From Butyricicoccus pullicaecorum (lineage in GTDB: Bacteria > Bacillota > Clostridia > Oscillospirales > Butyricicoccaceae), in the NCBI GenBank assembly GCA_021531865.1, contig JAFBIW010000005.1, forward strand, positions 62,001 to 126,000: a stretch of DNA of 64,000 bases. Reading direction: 5' to 3'. Of the stretch, positions 1-7,429 are shown in pieces; the stretch's first letter is position 1; every line of letters begins with the position of its first letter. The position numbers were made by a program, and so were the translations under genes. Under the pieces are notes generated by a model. The model was not told where the DNA came from. It saw only the letters and a program-made list of their open reading frames with translations, and did no database searches.

Positions 1-225
1 GGGCGGAATGATGAGCAGGTCGCCCCGGCGCATCTCGAACATCTGATCCTCGACGACATAGTCGACATGGCCGTTCAGGAAGAAGAACAGCTCGTAAAAC
101 TCGTGGTAATGCGGCTCGATCTTGTGATAATGCGTATCGACCGCGTGCTCGATCTCGAAGTCCCGTTCGGACATGTACTGCTTGTGTACCCAGGAATTGG
201 GCGCGGCGACAACTGTTTTTGGCAT
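1..225 (-). CDS. AraC-family regulator, N-terminal cupin fragment (partial)
   Basis: The 75 visible codons begin at an ATG preceded by AAAGGAGCGC and run off the left edge of the window. The protein has a His-rich cupin-like sensor segment (HYHKIEPHYHEFYELFFFLN) followed by VDYVVEDQMFEMRRGDLLII, which is typical of the sugar-sensing arm of AraC/XylS regulators. The DNA-binding helix-turn-helix part would lie outside the window. It diverges from the TRAP transporter genes, with a palindromic element in between, so it is probably their regulator (inference from position). A stand-alone cupin cannot be excluded because the C-terminus is missing. Confidence 0.75.
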   Translation of the reverse strand, partial: MPKTVVAAPNSWVHKQYMSERDFEIEHAVDTHYHKIEPHYHEFYELFFFLNGHVDYVVEDQMFEMRRGDLLIIPP

Positions 226-260
226 GATGCGCTCCTTTCTGTTTCGGTGAAAACGCACAA

Positions 261-306
261 ATATCGACCATATTTTCTGTATATATCGGACAATATATGT
301 TCGATA
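261..306. promoter_or_regulatory. Candidate operator between the AraC-type gene and TRAP operon 1
   Basis: Two copies of ATATCGRMCAWAT-like sequence start at 261 and 283, 22 bp apart (about two helical turns). The second is the left arm of a near-perfect 23-bp palindrome (284-306, arms TATCGGACA and TGTTCGATA). Tandem half-sites two turns apart are usual for AraC-family proteins. The role as the site of the adjacent regulator is inferred. Confidence 0.45.
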
Positions 307-327
307 AAAGCAAGAATCACAATATTC

Positions 328-355
328 TTGACAAAATTCGCGCTTTATTTATACT
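328..355 (+). promoter_or_regulatory. Promoter of TRAP operon 1
   Basis: Consensus -35 TTGACA (328-333) and -10 TATACT (350-355) with a 16-bp spacer, about 140 nt upstream of the dctP-like start. The -35 lies 22 bp from the palindromic element, a suitable distance for activation. Confidence 0.6.
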
Positions 356-494
356 TCTAGAATTTCTATAATGGTATCACAATCAAAGGCCGGAAGCAAG
401 CGCGCGATTTGTCCGGCCGGATGGCAAATACAGGTTCGGTACCGCCTGTGAAATGATTCACAAACTAAGATTTAAGACGGAGGGAAAGAACCCC

Positions 495-1490
495 ATGAAA
501 GGCTTGAAAAGATTGTTAGCCGGTTCGCTCGCGGCGGCGGCGCTTCTGGCGACCACCGGCTGCGGCGGCGTGCAGGATCCCAAGCATCTGCTGGTTGCGC
601 ACGGCCACGGCGACTGGCATCCGGTCCACATCGGTCTGAGCTACCTGTGTGACGAGATGGAAGAAAAAACCGATTACACCTTCGACGTTTACCCGAACGG
701 TCAGCTGGGCGACGACAGCGCGATGGTACAGCTGGTCAAGGCTGGCGTACTCGATATCGCCAAGGTCTCCGCGGGCGCGCTCGAGCAGTTCAACCCTGCG
801 TATTCGATCTTCTCGATCCCCTACGTATTCCAGTCCACCGAGCACTACTTTGACACCATGAACAACTCCGAAGCTGTAAAGGAGATCTTTGAATCCACCC
901 GCAAGGACGGCTTCATCGCGATCGGCTGGTTCGATTCGGGCGCGCGCTCGATCTACACCACCAAGGACGGCCCGGCCGATTCTCCGGCCGCGCTGAAGGG
1001 CATGAAGATCCGTACCATGAACAGCCCGACGTCGGTTGAGATGATCAACAACATGGGCGCGGCGGCCACCCCGATGTCCTCCGGTGAGGTTTACACCTCC
1101 CTGCAGCAGGGCATCATCGACGGCGCTGAGAACAACGAGACCGTACTGGTCGACGACGGCCACGGTGAGGTCTGCAAGTCCTACACCTACACCCAGCACC
1201 AGTACCTGCCCGATATCGTCATCATCTCGGTCGAGACCTGGGACGGCATGACCCCCGAGGAGCAGGAGACCCTGCGTGAAACCATGAAGGGCGCTTGGCA
1301 GGCGCATGAGGACGAATGGCTCAAGATCGTTGAGCGCAACAAGGAAGGCGCCAAGGAAATGGGCGTTCAGTTCTATGAGATCGACAAGACCGCCTTCATC
1401 GAGGCCTGCAAGCCCCAGCAGGAAGCATTCTGCGCCAAGAGCGAGGACAACGCCCGCTACTTCGCCGACTTCCAGAGCTATCTGAAGTAA
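495..1490 (+). CDS. dctP: TRAP transporter substrate-binding lipoprotein (DctP family), system 1
   Basis: A 331-residue periplasmic-type binding protein of the TRAP family, anchored here as a lipoprotein. The signal peptide (KGLKRLLAGSLAAAALLATTGC) gives a candidate lipidated Cys23, although its lipobox (TTGC) is weak. Family hallmarks are the YPNGQLGDDSAMVQLVKAG segment, the carboxylate-binding Arg region (GMKIRTMNSP) and QQGIIDGAENN. The chosen ATG follows GGAGGG; a longer frame from 453 has no ribosome site. It is the first gene of a P-Q-M operon, 13 nt before dctQ. The neighbouring GH28 gene suggests a uronate or related sugar acid as ligand, but specificity cannot be read directly. Confidence 0.93.
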   Translation: MKGLKRLLAGSLAAAALLATTGCGGVQDPKHLLVAHGHGDWHPVHIGLSYLCDEMEEKTDYTFDVYPNGQLGDDSAMVQLVKAGVLDIAKVSAGALEQFNPAYSIFSIPYVFQSTEHYFDTMNNSEAVKEIFESTRKDGFIAIGWFDSGARSIYTTKDGPADSPAALKGMKIRTMNSPTSVEMINNMGAAATPMSSGEVYTSLQQGIIDGAENNETVLVDDGHGEVCKSYTYTQHQYLPDIVIISVETWDGMTPEEQETLRETMKGAWQAHEDEWLKIVERNKEGAKEMGVQFYEIDKTAFIEACKPQQEAFCAKSEDNARYFADFQSYLK

Positions 1491-1503
1491 GGAGGACCCG
1501 AAG

Positions 1504-1989
1504 ATGAGAAAAATCATTGATAAGATCATCGAGATCCTGTGTACCCTGATCATGGGCTACATGGTAATCGACGTTTGCTGGATGGTTATCGCACGCTTCG
1601 TGCTGAAGAACCCCTCCACCACCTCGGAAGAGGTACTGCGCTACCTGCTCGTCTGGACCACCATGGTCGGCGGCGCGTACGCCTACGGCCGCCGCAAGCA
1701 TCTGGCCATCACCATGCTGACGAAGAAGCTCTCCCCCAGCGGCCAGAAGGTGCTGGATATCTGCGTGCAGCTCGTCGTCATCGTATTCTGCATCATCGTC
1801 ATGATCATGGGCGACCTGCGTCTGGTCGAGACCACCTTTAACCAGATCTCCTCCGCGCTCCATCTCCCCATGCCCTACGTCTACGCGAGCATTCTGGTCG
1901 GCGGCGTGCTGATCGTCTTCTATTCGATCATCTTCATTCTGGAAGACCTGAAGGCGCTCAAGGGCGCCGAGGCTCCGGCCGCCAAGTAA
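1504..1989 (+). CDS. dctQ: TRAP transporter small membrane subunit (DctQ family), system 1
   Basis: A 161-residue protein with four predicted membrane helices, the normal size for DctQ. The conserved TSEEVLRYLLVWTTMVGGAY segment lies between helices 1 and 2, with helix 1 at IIEILCTLIMGYMVIDVCWM. It forms the membrane complex with the large subunit that starts 19 nt downstream. The ribosome site AGGAGG lies just upstream of the ATG. It belongs to the same operon as the binding protein. Confidence 0.93.
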   Translation: MRKIIDKIIEILCTLIMGYMVIDVCWMVIARFVLKNPSTTSEEVLRYLLVWTTMVGGAYAYGRRKHLAITMLTKKLSPSGQKVLDICVQLVVIVFCIIVMIMGDLRLVETTFNQISSALHLPMPYVYASILVGGVLIVFYSIIFILEDLKALKGAEAPAAK

Positions 1990-2008
1990 TACGAGAGGAG
2001 AGAACAAC

Positions 2009-3307
2009 ATGAGTGTAGTACAAATCGGTCTGCTGCTGCTGGCCAGCTTCTTCCTGATGCTCGCGCTGAGCGTCCCGGTCTCCATGGCCCTGATCATTTC
2101 GTCCCTCGTTACGGTCTCGGCTGCCCTGCCGATCGACCTTTCCACCTTCGTTGCCTGCCAGAAGATGGTTTCCGGCGTTGACAGCTTCTCGCTGCTCGCC
2201 GTTCCCTTCTTCATCCTGACCGGCGTTCTGATGAACACCGGCGGCATCGCACAAAAACTCATTAACCTCGCAAAGGCCTTCGTCGGCCGCATCCCGGGCG
2301 GTCTGGCCCACACCAACATTGTCGGCAACACCATGTTCGGCGCGCTGTCCGGTTCGGCGGTCGCCGCGTCCATCGCCGTCGGCGGCGTCATGCTCCCCGA
2401 GGAGGAGGCTGCCGGCTATGACAAGAAGTTCGCCGCTGCCGCGAACATCGCTTCCGCTCCGACCGGCCTGATCATCCCGCCCTCCGGCATCCTGATCATC
2501 TACGCCGTTCTGTCCGGTTCCTCTGTCGTCGGCATGATCATGTCCGGCTATGTACCCGGTATCCTGTGGTGCCTCGCCTGTATGATCGTCGCGTTCATCG
2601 TTGCCAAGAAGAACAAGTACCCGACCTCCGAGCGTCTGCCCGCGAGCGAACTGTTCAAGTACTTCGTCGATGCGATCCCCAGCATCCTGCTGATCGTCAT
2701 CATCATCGGCGGTATCTCCTCCGGTATCTTCACCGCGACCGAGTCCGCTGCCGTCGCAGTTGCCTACACCCTGTTCCTTGCGATGGTCGTTTACAAGAGC
2801 ATCAAGCCCTCCGACCTGCCCCGCATCCTGCGTGAGGCCTGCGAGACCACCGCGGTCATCATGTTCCTGATCGCCGCTTCCGCTGTTATGTCCTTCGTTC
2901 TGTCCTTCACCGGCCTGCCCACCGCCATCGGCAACGCGCTGCTGAGCCTGTCGGACAACAAGTACGTCATCCTCCTGCTGATCAACCTGCTCCTGCTGGT
3001 TGCCGGTATGTTCATGGATATCACCCCCGCTGTTCTGATCTTTGCCCCGATCTTCCTGCCCGTTGTCAAGAGCTTCGGCATGGATCCGATCCACTTCGGC
3101 ATCATGATGGTCATGAACCTGGGCGTCGGCAATATCACCCCGCCGGTCGGCTCGTCCCTGTTCTCGGGCTGCCAGGTCGCAAACATGGACATGGAGGATA
3201 TGATCAAGCCGCTGATCCCGTTCTATGTCGCCATCTTCATCGCGCTGCTGCTCGTCGCTTACGTGCCGTGGTTCTCGATGGTCATCCCGAACCTGGTCAT
3301 GGGCTGA
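2009..3307 (+). CDS. dctM: TRAP transporter large membrane subunit (DctM family), system 1
   Basis: A 432-residue multi-spanning permease of the ion transporter superfamily, the sodium-coupled channel of the TRAP system. Typical DctM features are SVDSFSLLAVPFFILTG-type sequence near residue 55-75, the GLAHTNIVGNTMFGALSGSA hairpin region, the IIPPSGILIIYAVLSG re-entrant loop and the second repeat GNITPPVGSSLF. Length is normal. The ribosome site GAGAGGAGAG precedes the ATG. An intercistronic hairpin separates it from the GH28 gene downstream. Confidence 0.95.
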   Translation: MSVVQIGLLLLASFFLMLALSVPVSMALIISSLVTVSAALPIDLSTFVACQKMVSGVDSFSLLAVPFFILTGVLMNTGGIAQKLINLAKAFVGRIPGGLAHTNIVGNTMFGALSGSAVAASIAVGGVMLPEEEAAGYDKKFAAAANIASAPTGLIIPPSGILIIYAVLSGSSVVGMIMSGYVPGILWCLACMIVAFIVAKKNKYPTSERLPASELFKYFVDAIPSILLIVIIIGGISSGIFTATESAAVAVAYTLFLAMVVYKSIKPSDLPRILREACETTAVIMFLIAASAVMSFVLSFTGLPTAIGNALLSLSDNKYVILLLINLLLLVAGMFMDITPAVLIFAPIFLPVVKSFGMDPIHFGIMMVMNLGVGNITPPVGSSLFSGCQVANMDMEDMIKPLIPFYVAIFIALLLVAYVPWFSMVIPNLVMG

Positions 3308-3362
3308 TCCTGATCTGAGTCCCCTATCTTTTTTCCCATATTCACCATCCGGTTTTCCCCGC

Positions 3363-3392
3363 GCGGACAGTCCCTTTCCCGGGGCTGTCCGC
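3363..3392 (+). other. Intercistronic hairpin between dctM and GH28 gene
   Basis: GCGGACAG at 3363-3370 pairs with CTGTCCGC at 3385-3392, and an inner CCC/GGG extends the stem. No T-run follows, so it is more likely a processing or stabilising structure than a terminator. The GH28 gene may be co-transcribed with the transporter. Confidence 0.5.
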
Positions 3393-3448
3393 GTTGCCGG
3401 ACGGTGGCAAAACAACCACTTCATAACAAAATTAAAAGGAAGAATGTT

Positions 3449-4834
3449 ATGCTCTACAACGTATTTGACTATGGCGCAAAGGGCGACGGCGTAACGAACG
3501 ACGCGCCCGCGATTCAGGCCGCCATTGACGCCTGCACCGCCGCCGGCGGCGGACAGGTCGTGCTCGAAAGCGGCCGCACCTTCTATGCCAGCTCGATCGT
3601 CATGAAGTCCAACGTCGACCTGCATCTCGAGTCGGGCGCTGTCCTCAAGGCTCACAGCGATATCTCGACCTACTTCCATCCGAACGGCGTCGAGGCGGGC
3701 AAGTCCACAGTCTCGGGCGCGGCTGCGGTCGACTGCCCGGTCACCCTCAAGCCCTCCTACGCGTTCATCTACGCCAAGGACGCCGACGGCTTCTCGATCT
3801 CGGGCACGGGCGCGGTCGACGGCAACGTCTACGCCTTCATGAAGCGCGTCAGCCCCTATTACTTCAACGGCGACTTCTATCCCCGCCCGACCATGATCTA
3901 TGTCGAGCACTGCAACCACATCTCGTTCACCGGCGTCACCCTGCGCAACTCCCCCTTCTGGACGCTGCATCCGGCGGGCTGCGACGATGTGCTCATTCAG
4001 GGCATCCGCGTCCTCAACCCGCTCGACTGCACCAACTCGGACGGTATCGACCCCGATCATTCGACCAACGTGCGCATCATCGGCTGCCACGTCACCTGTG
4101 CCGACGACGCGATCTGTCTCAAGAGCTCGGCGGGCAACATGGAATACGGTCCCTGCAAGAATATCCTGATCTCGGGCTGCACCCTGACCTCGACCTCGGC
4201 CGCGCTCAAGATCGGCACCGAGGGCACGGGCGATTTCGAAAACCTGATCGTCGATAACTGCATCATTTCAGACTCCAACCGCGGCATCTCGATCCAGATC
4301 CGCGACGGCGGCCATGTCAAAAACGTTTCCTTCTCCAACATCATCATCGAGACCCGCCGCTTCGCTGACTGCTGGTGGGGCACGGCCGAGCCGATCGTCA
4401 TCACGACCCATGAGCGTCACGAGGGCAAGGGCTCGGGCAAGATCTCGAACGTGCGCTTCTCCAACATCACCTGCGACGGTGAGAACGGCGTCTTCCTGTC
4501 CGGCAGCGAGGGCAACCACATCGAGGACGTGCGCTTCGAGAACGTCAGCGTTACCCTGCACCAGAAGAGCAAGTGGGAGCGCGGCCTGTACGATATGCGT
4601 CCCGGCTTCGGTCAGGGCATCGAGCAGGCGCCCTCCGCGGGCTTCCGCCTGCGCCGCGCCGACCGCGTGACCCTGCGCGAGTGCCGCGTCGCGTTCGAGG
4701 GCGAAAATGTCTCCGATTTCGGCGAGGCGCTCTACGCCGAGCAGTGCGAGGGCCTGAAAATGACCGAATTCGAGGGCAAGGCCGCGCGCGAAGGCTTCGA
4801 GGATATCTGCCTGAAGGATTCCACCGAGCGATAA
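3449..4834 (+). CDS. Glycoside hydrolase family 28 (polygalacturonase-like), cytosolic
   Basis: A 461-residue right-handed beta-helix hydrolase of GH28, which cleaves galacturonic-acid containing chains. The N-terminus (NVFDYGAKGDGVTND) is the family start, and the catalytic carboxylates fit NSDGIDPD (Asp198) and CADDAICLKS (Asp219-Asp220), followed by LKIGTEGTGDFENL and RGISIQIRDGG. The ATG at 3449 has AAAAGGAAG upstream; the frame is open from 3404 but without a site. There is no signal peptide, so it should act inside the cell on imported short oligomers or unusual galacturonides. It sits behind the TRAP genes and ends in a clear terminator. Confidence 0.9.
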   Translation: MLYNVFDYGAKGDGVTNDAPAIQAAIDACTAAGGGQVVLESGRTFYASSIVMKSNVDLHLESGAVLKAHSDISTYFHPNGVEAGKSTVSGAAAVDCPVTLKPSYAFIYAKDADGFSISGTGAVDGNVYAFMKRVSPYYFNGDFYPRPTMIYVEHCNHISFTGVTLRNSPFWTLHPAGCDDVLIQGIRVLNPLDCTNSDGIDPDHSTNVRIIGCHVTCADDAICLKSSAGNMEYGPCKNILISGCTLTSTSAALKIGTEGTGDFENLIVDNCIISDSNRGISIQIRDGGHVKNVSFSNIIIETRRFADCWWGTAEPIVITTHERHEGKGSGKISNVRFSNITCDGENGVFLSGSEGNHIEDVRFENVSVTLHQKSKWERGLYDMRPGFGQGIEQAPSAGFRLRRADRVTLRECRVAFEGENVSDFGEALYAEQCEGLKMTEFEGKAAREGFEDICLKDSTER

Positions 4835-4847
4835 CCTGATTCTTATC

Positions 4848-4880
4848 AAGCATCCGTCTGTAACGGCGGATGCTTTTTTT
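4848..4880 (+). terminator. Rho-independent terminator after GH28 gene
   Basis: AAGCATCCG pairs with CGGATGCTT across a short loop and is followed by seven T residues. Confidence 0.85.
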
Positions 4881-4981
4881 GCAGAAGAAACGTGCGCCGG
4901 AATTTGAATCTCCTGCCTTTCCGTGTGCCGTTTGCCCCAAAAATTACAGGTTATAAATCGAAAAAGACCGACCGGCCGTTC

Positions 4982-5029
4982 TGTCATTTGTGACATCATC
5001 TTGTCCAATCATGACATTTTGCTTGTCAT
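4982..5029. promoter_or_regulatory. TGTCA/TGACA inverted repeats upstream of candidate sRNA
   Basis: Two dyads occur: TGTCA-N4-TGACA near 4982-4995 and ATGACA-N6-TGTCA near 5011-5028. The second overlaps the -35 of the promoter at 5023-5051. They resemble operators; the cognate regulator is unknown. Confidence 0.4.
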
Positions 5030-5051
5030 CTATCGCAAAATATGCTATGAT
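5023..5051 (+). promoter_or_regulatory. Promoter of candidate small RNA
   Basis: -35 TTGTCA (5023-5028) and -10 TATGAT (5046-5051) with a 17-bp spacer. No protein gene starts before the terminator-like hairpin at 5124-5163. Confidence 0.5.
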
Positions 5052-5057
5052 GATTCC

Positions 5058-5163
5058 GAATCAGAACAGCCTGTGGGGACTGGCTTTTCTGTTTCAATTC
5101 ACCAACAACTCTCTTCAAGTGGGGAAGCGCGCTGTGCAGACACAGCGCGCTTCTCTCCTTTTT
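5058..5163 (+). ncRNA. Candidate intergenic small RNA, about 105 nt
   Basis: A consensus-like promoter at 5023-5051 and a strong hairpin ending in CTCCTTTTT (5124-5163) bracket about 105 nt that contains no credible coding start with a ribosome site. The hairpin stem is 13 bp (GAAGCGCGCTGTG with its complement). MarR and its own promoter begin only after it. I do not recognise a known RNA family. The boundaries are predictions. Confidence 0.4.
5124..5163 (+). terminator. Terminator-like hairpin of candidate sRNA
   Basis: GAAGCGCGCTGTG (5124-5136) pairs with CACAGCGCGCTTC (5141-5153) around a 4-nt loop and is followed by a T-rich tract. Confidence 0.65.
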
Positions 5164-5173
5164 CCCCCTCCCC

Positions 5174-5202
5174 TTGACAGATCCGCTGTCCGGTGTTATC
5201 AT
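5174..5202 (+). promoter_or_regulatory. Promoter of marR-ABC operon
   Basis: -35 TTGACA (5174-5179) and -10 TATCAT (5197-5202) with a 17-bp spacer, 37 nt before the marR start. Confidence 0.7.
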
Positions 5203-5209
5203 CCATTTG

Positions 5210-5223
5210 ATTGATATATCAAT
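5210..5223. promoter_or_regulatory. Candidate MarR operator
   Basis: The perfect palindrome ATTGATATATCAAT lies at the expected transcription start, between the -10 and the ribosome site of the marR gene. MarR proteins typically bind such AT-rich dyads over their own promoters, which implies autorepression. Confidence 0.6.
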
Positions 5224-5238
5224 TATCGGAGGCGCACC

Positions 5239-5706
5239 ATGGATCGAACCGAACGAAAAATCCTGAAGATCGCGCGCACGGCGCAGCAGTTCACCGCGCT
5301 CGCGCTTCGTCAAATTGGGCTTGGCCCCTCGGAGTACGAGCTGCTCCACTGTGTCCGCCACGCACCCGGCATCCATCCGGCTGAGATCGGCGAAAAACTG
5401 GGGCAGGATCGCGCGGCCATCACCCGCCGCATCGCCGGTCTGACCAAAAAGGGTTATCTGCGAACCGAACCCGACCCGACGGACGGCCGGAGCAAACGGG
5501 TCTACGCGACCGCGCAGGCTGAGATCGTCAAGCAGTCCAAGACCGATCTGGAAGCCTTTTATCTCGAATGGCTGGCCGACGGGATCGACGAAGCTGAAAT
5601 GGACGCTTTCCTGCGGGTGCTGGATGTGCTCTACGCCCGCAGCAAGACCGAGCGGCGGGCGGGATACCGCAATGTCCGGGAAGCGGAGGCGAAACGCCAT
5701 GTTTGA
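5239..5706 (+). CDS. MarR-family transcriptional regulator
   Basis: A 155-residue winged-helix regulator. The DNA-binding core GIHPAEIGEKLGQDRAAITRRIAGLTKKGYLRTEPDPTDGRS shows the recognition helix and the D-x-R wing of MarR proteins, flanked by dimerisation helices. It starts at ATG with CGGAGG upstream. The stop overlaps the first ABC gene by 8 nt, so it is translationally coupled. It likely represses this exporter operon through the palindrome at 5210-5223 and is relieved by a small molecule that the exporter handles; the ligand is unknown. Confidence 0.92.
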   Translation: MDRTERKILKIARTAQQFTALALRQIGLGPSEYELLHCVRHAPGIHPAEIGEKLGQDRAAITRRIAGLTKKGYLRTEPDPTDGRSKRVYATAQAEIVKQSKTDLEAFYLEWLADGIDEAEMDAFLRVLDVLYARSKTERRAGYRNVREAEAKRHV

Positions 5707-7429
5707 CCGCGCAAACCTGCGTCCGGTGCCCCATCCCGACCGGCTGACCAGCTATCTCAAGCAGGAATGGGCCGTGCTTGCCTGCGTCGCTGTGACCGGC
5801 GTGCTGTGCAACGGCGGCATGTCGCTGGCCGCCGTGTTACAGGGCAAATTGCTCGATACCGTCATTTACAGCGCCGGTCTGCCCGCCGTTCTTCGGCAGG
5901 CGGCCATCTTCTGCGCGGCTGTCCTTGTCATTCAGGGGACGCGCGCGGCCAAGCGCTACGGCGTGCGGCTGCTCGCCAACCGCACCGCCGCGTCCATGCG
6001 GCGGATGCTGTACCACAGCGTCATGCGGCGCGATCTGGCCGCGCTCTCCGCAGAACACGAGGGCGACCTGCTGAACAAAGTGGTGGGCGACGTCGATCTG
6101 TGCGTCGAGGGACTGCGCAAGGTCATCACTGAAATTTTTGACACCGGCGTGCTCATGGGCGGCTATCTGATCGCCATGCTGGCCGCCGACTGGCGGATCA
6201 CGCTGCCCGCCTGTGTCTGCATCCCGCTCGCCATGTGGATCGCGGAACGGCTCAAGGGCGTCATTGTCCGTTGGGGACGGGAAGCGCGTGCGCAGAGCAG
6301 CGCGGTCGCCCAGCAGACCTACAGCGACCTTGAGCACATGCTGCTCTACCGGGTGGACGGTGTGCTGCCCCTGCGTCAGCGCGCCTATGATGACGCACTC
6401 GCCGCGCTGGAACAGAAATCCGTGCGCGCCAACGTGCTGGAAAATTCGATGCAGCCCGTCTACAATGCCATTTCCCTGCTGGGCGTCTGGGCCGTGCTTG
6501 TGCTGGGCGGCAGAAAGGTGCTCGCGAGCGGCTGGACGGTGGGCGACTTCACTGCCTATCTGACCATGTTCGCCGCTCTTGCCCTCAAGGCCAGCAAGGC
6601 AGCCAAGCTCTTCAACTCCTTCCAGAAAGCCGCGGTTTCGTGGCAGCGCATCCAGCCCTACTTCACGCCCTATCAGCCCGATGATACGGCGGACGCGCCC
6701 GATCCGGACGCGTCCGGTCTGATTTGCCGCGATCTATGCTACCGCAGTCCGGACGCGGAGACCGACCTGCTGCACAACGTTTCCTTTTCGGCCCGACCGG
6801 GCGAGATCATAGGCGTTACCGGGCCGGTTGCCTGCGGAAAGTCTACACTCGGCCTGATGCTGGCGGGCGCGGCGAACTATGAAGGTCAAGCCGTGCTCAA
6901 CGGCCATGCGCTGGGCGCGCTGACGCCCTTCGCACGCAGCCGCCGCGTCAGCTATCTGGGGCACACGCCCCAACTGCTCTCCGATACGATCGCGCACAAC
7001 ATCACGCTGGGCGACGCGGGGGATCTGACGCAGGTGTTGGAGGACGTCTGCTTTTCCGAAGATCTCGCGGCTATGCCGGATGGCGCGGATACGCTGGTGG
7101 GGAACGGCGGCGTGCGCCTGAGCGGCGGTCAGCAGGCGCGCATTGCGCTGGCGCGGACGCTCTGGCAAAAAACGCCGCTCGTCATTCTGGACGATCCCTT
7201 TTCCGCGGTCGATATGGAGACTGAGCGGCGCATTTTAGCCAATCTGCGCACCCATTACGCCGACCGCATCTTCGTAATCCTCTCCCATCGTCTGGCTGCC
7301 TTCCCCACCCTCGACCGGATTGTCTATCTGGAAAACGGACACGCACACTGCGGCACCCATGACACGCTTTTCGCGCACTGTCCGGGCTACCGCACGCTCT
7401 ATACGCTGCAAACGGAGGCGAACGCATGA
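5699..7429 (+). CDS. ABC exporter, half-transporter subunit 1
   Basis: A 576-residue fusion of a six-helix membrane domain (about 1-320) and an ATPase domain. Walker A is GPVACGKST (about 375-383), the signature LSGGQQ starts at 474 and Walker B is LVILDDP. The position after the Walker B Asp498 is Asp499, not the catalytic Glu, so this protein contributes a degenerate ATP site. The switch His lies in ILSHR. The ATG at 5699 has GGAGGCG upstream and overlaps marR. It pairs with the next gene as a heterodimer of the BmrC/D or TM287/288 type. Substrate unknown: drug, peptide or lipid. Confidence 0.92.
   Translation: MFDRANLRPVPHPDRLTSYLKQEWAVLACVAVTGVLCNGGMSLAAVLQGKLLDTVIYSAGLPAVLRQAAIFCAAVLVIQGTRAAKRYGVRLLANRTAASMRRMLYHSVMRRDLAALSAEHEGDLLNKVVGDVDLCVEGLRKVITEIFDTGVLMGGYLIAMLAADWRITLPACVCIPLAMWIAERLKGVIVRWGREARAQSSAVAQQTYSDLEHMLLYRVDGVLPLRQRAYDDALAALEQKSVRANVLENSMQPVYNAISLLGVWAVLVLGGRKVLASGWTVGDFTAYLTMFAALALKASKAAKLFNSFQKAAVSWQRIQPYFTPYQPDDTADAPDPDASGLICRDLCYRSPDAETDLLHNVSFSARPGEIIGVTGPVACGKSTLGLMLAGAANYEGQAVLNGHALGALTPFARSRRVSYLGHTPQLLSDTIAHNITLGDAGDLTQVLEDVCFSEDLAAMPDGADTLVGNGGVRLSGGQQARIALARTLWQKTPLVILDDPFSAVDMETERRILANLRTHYADRIFVILSHRLAAFPTLDRIVYLENGHAHCGTHDTLFAHCPGYRTLYTLQTEANA

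Noticed and set aside
1958-4090. Antisense 710-codon open frame opposite dctM and GH28
   Set aside because: Low-complexity Asp/Gly/Arg-rich translation without homology features; spans a gene boundary of the real strand.
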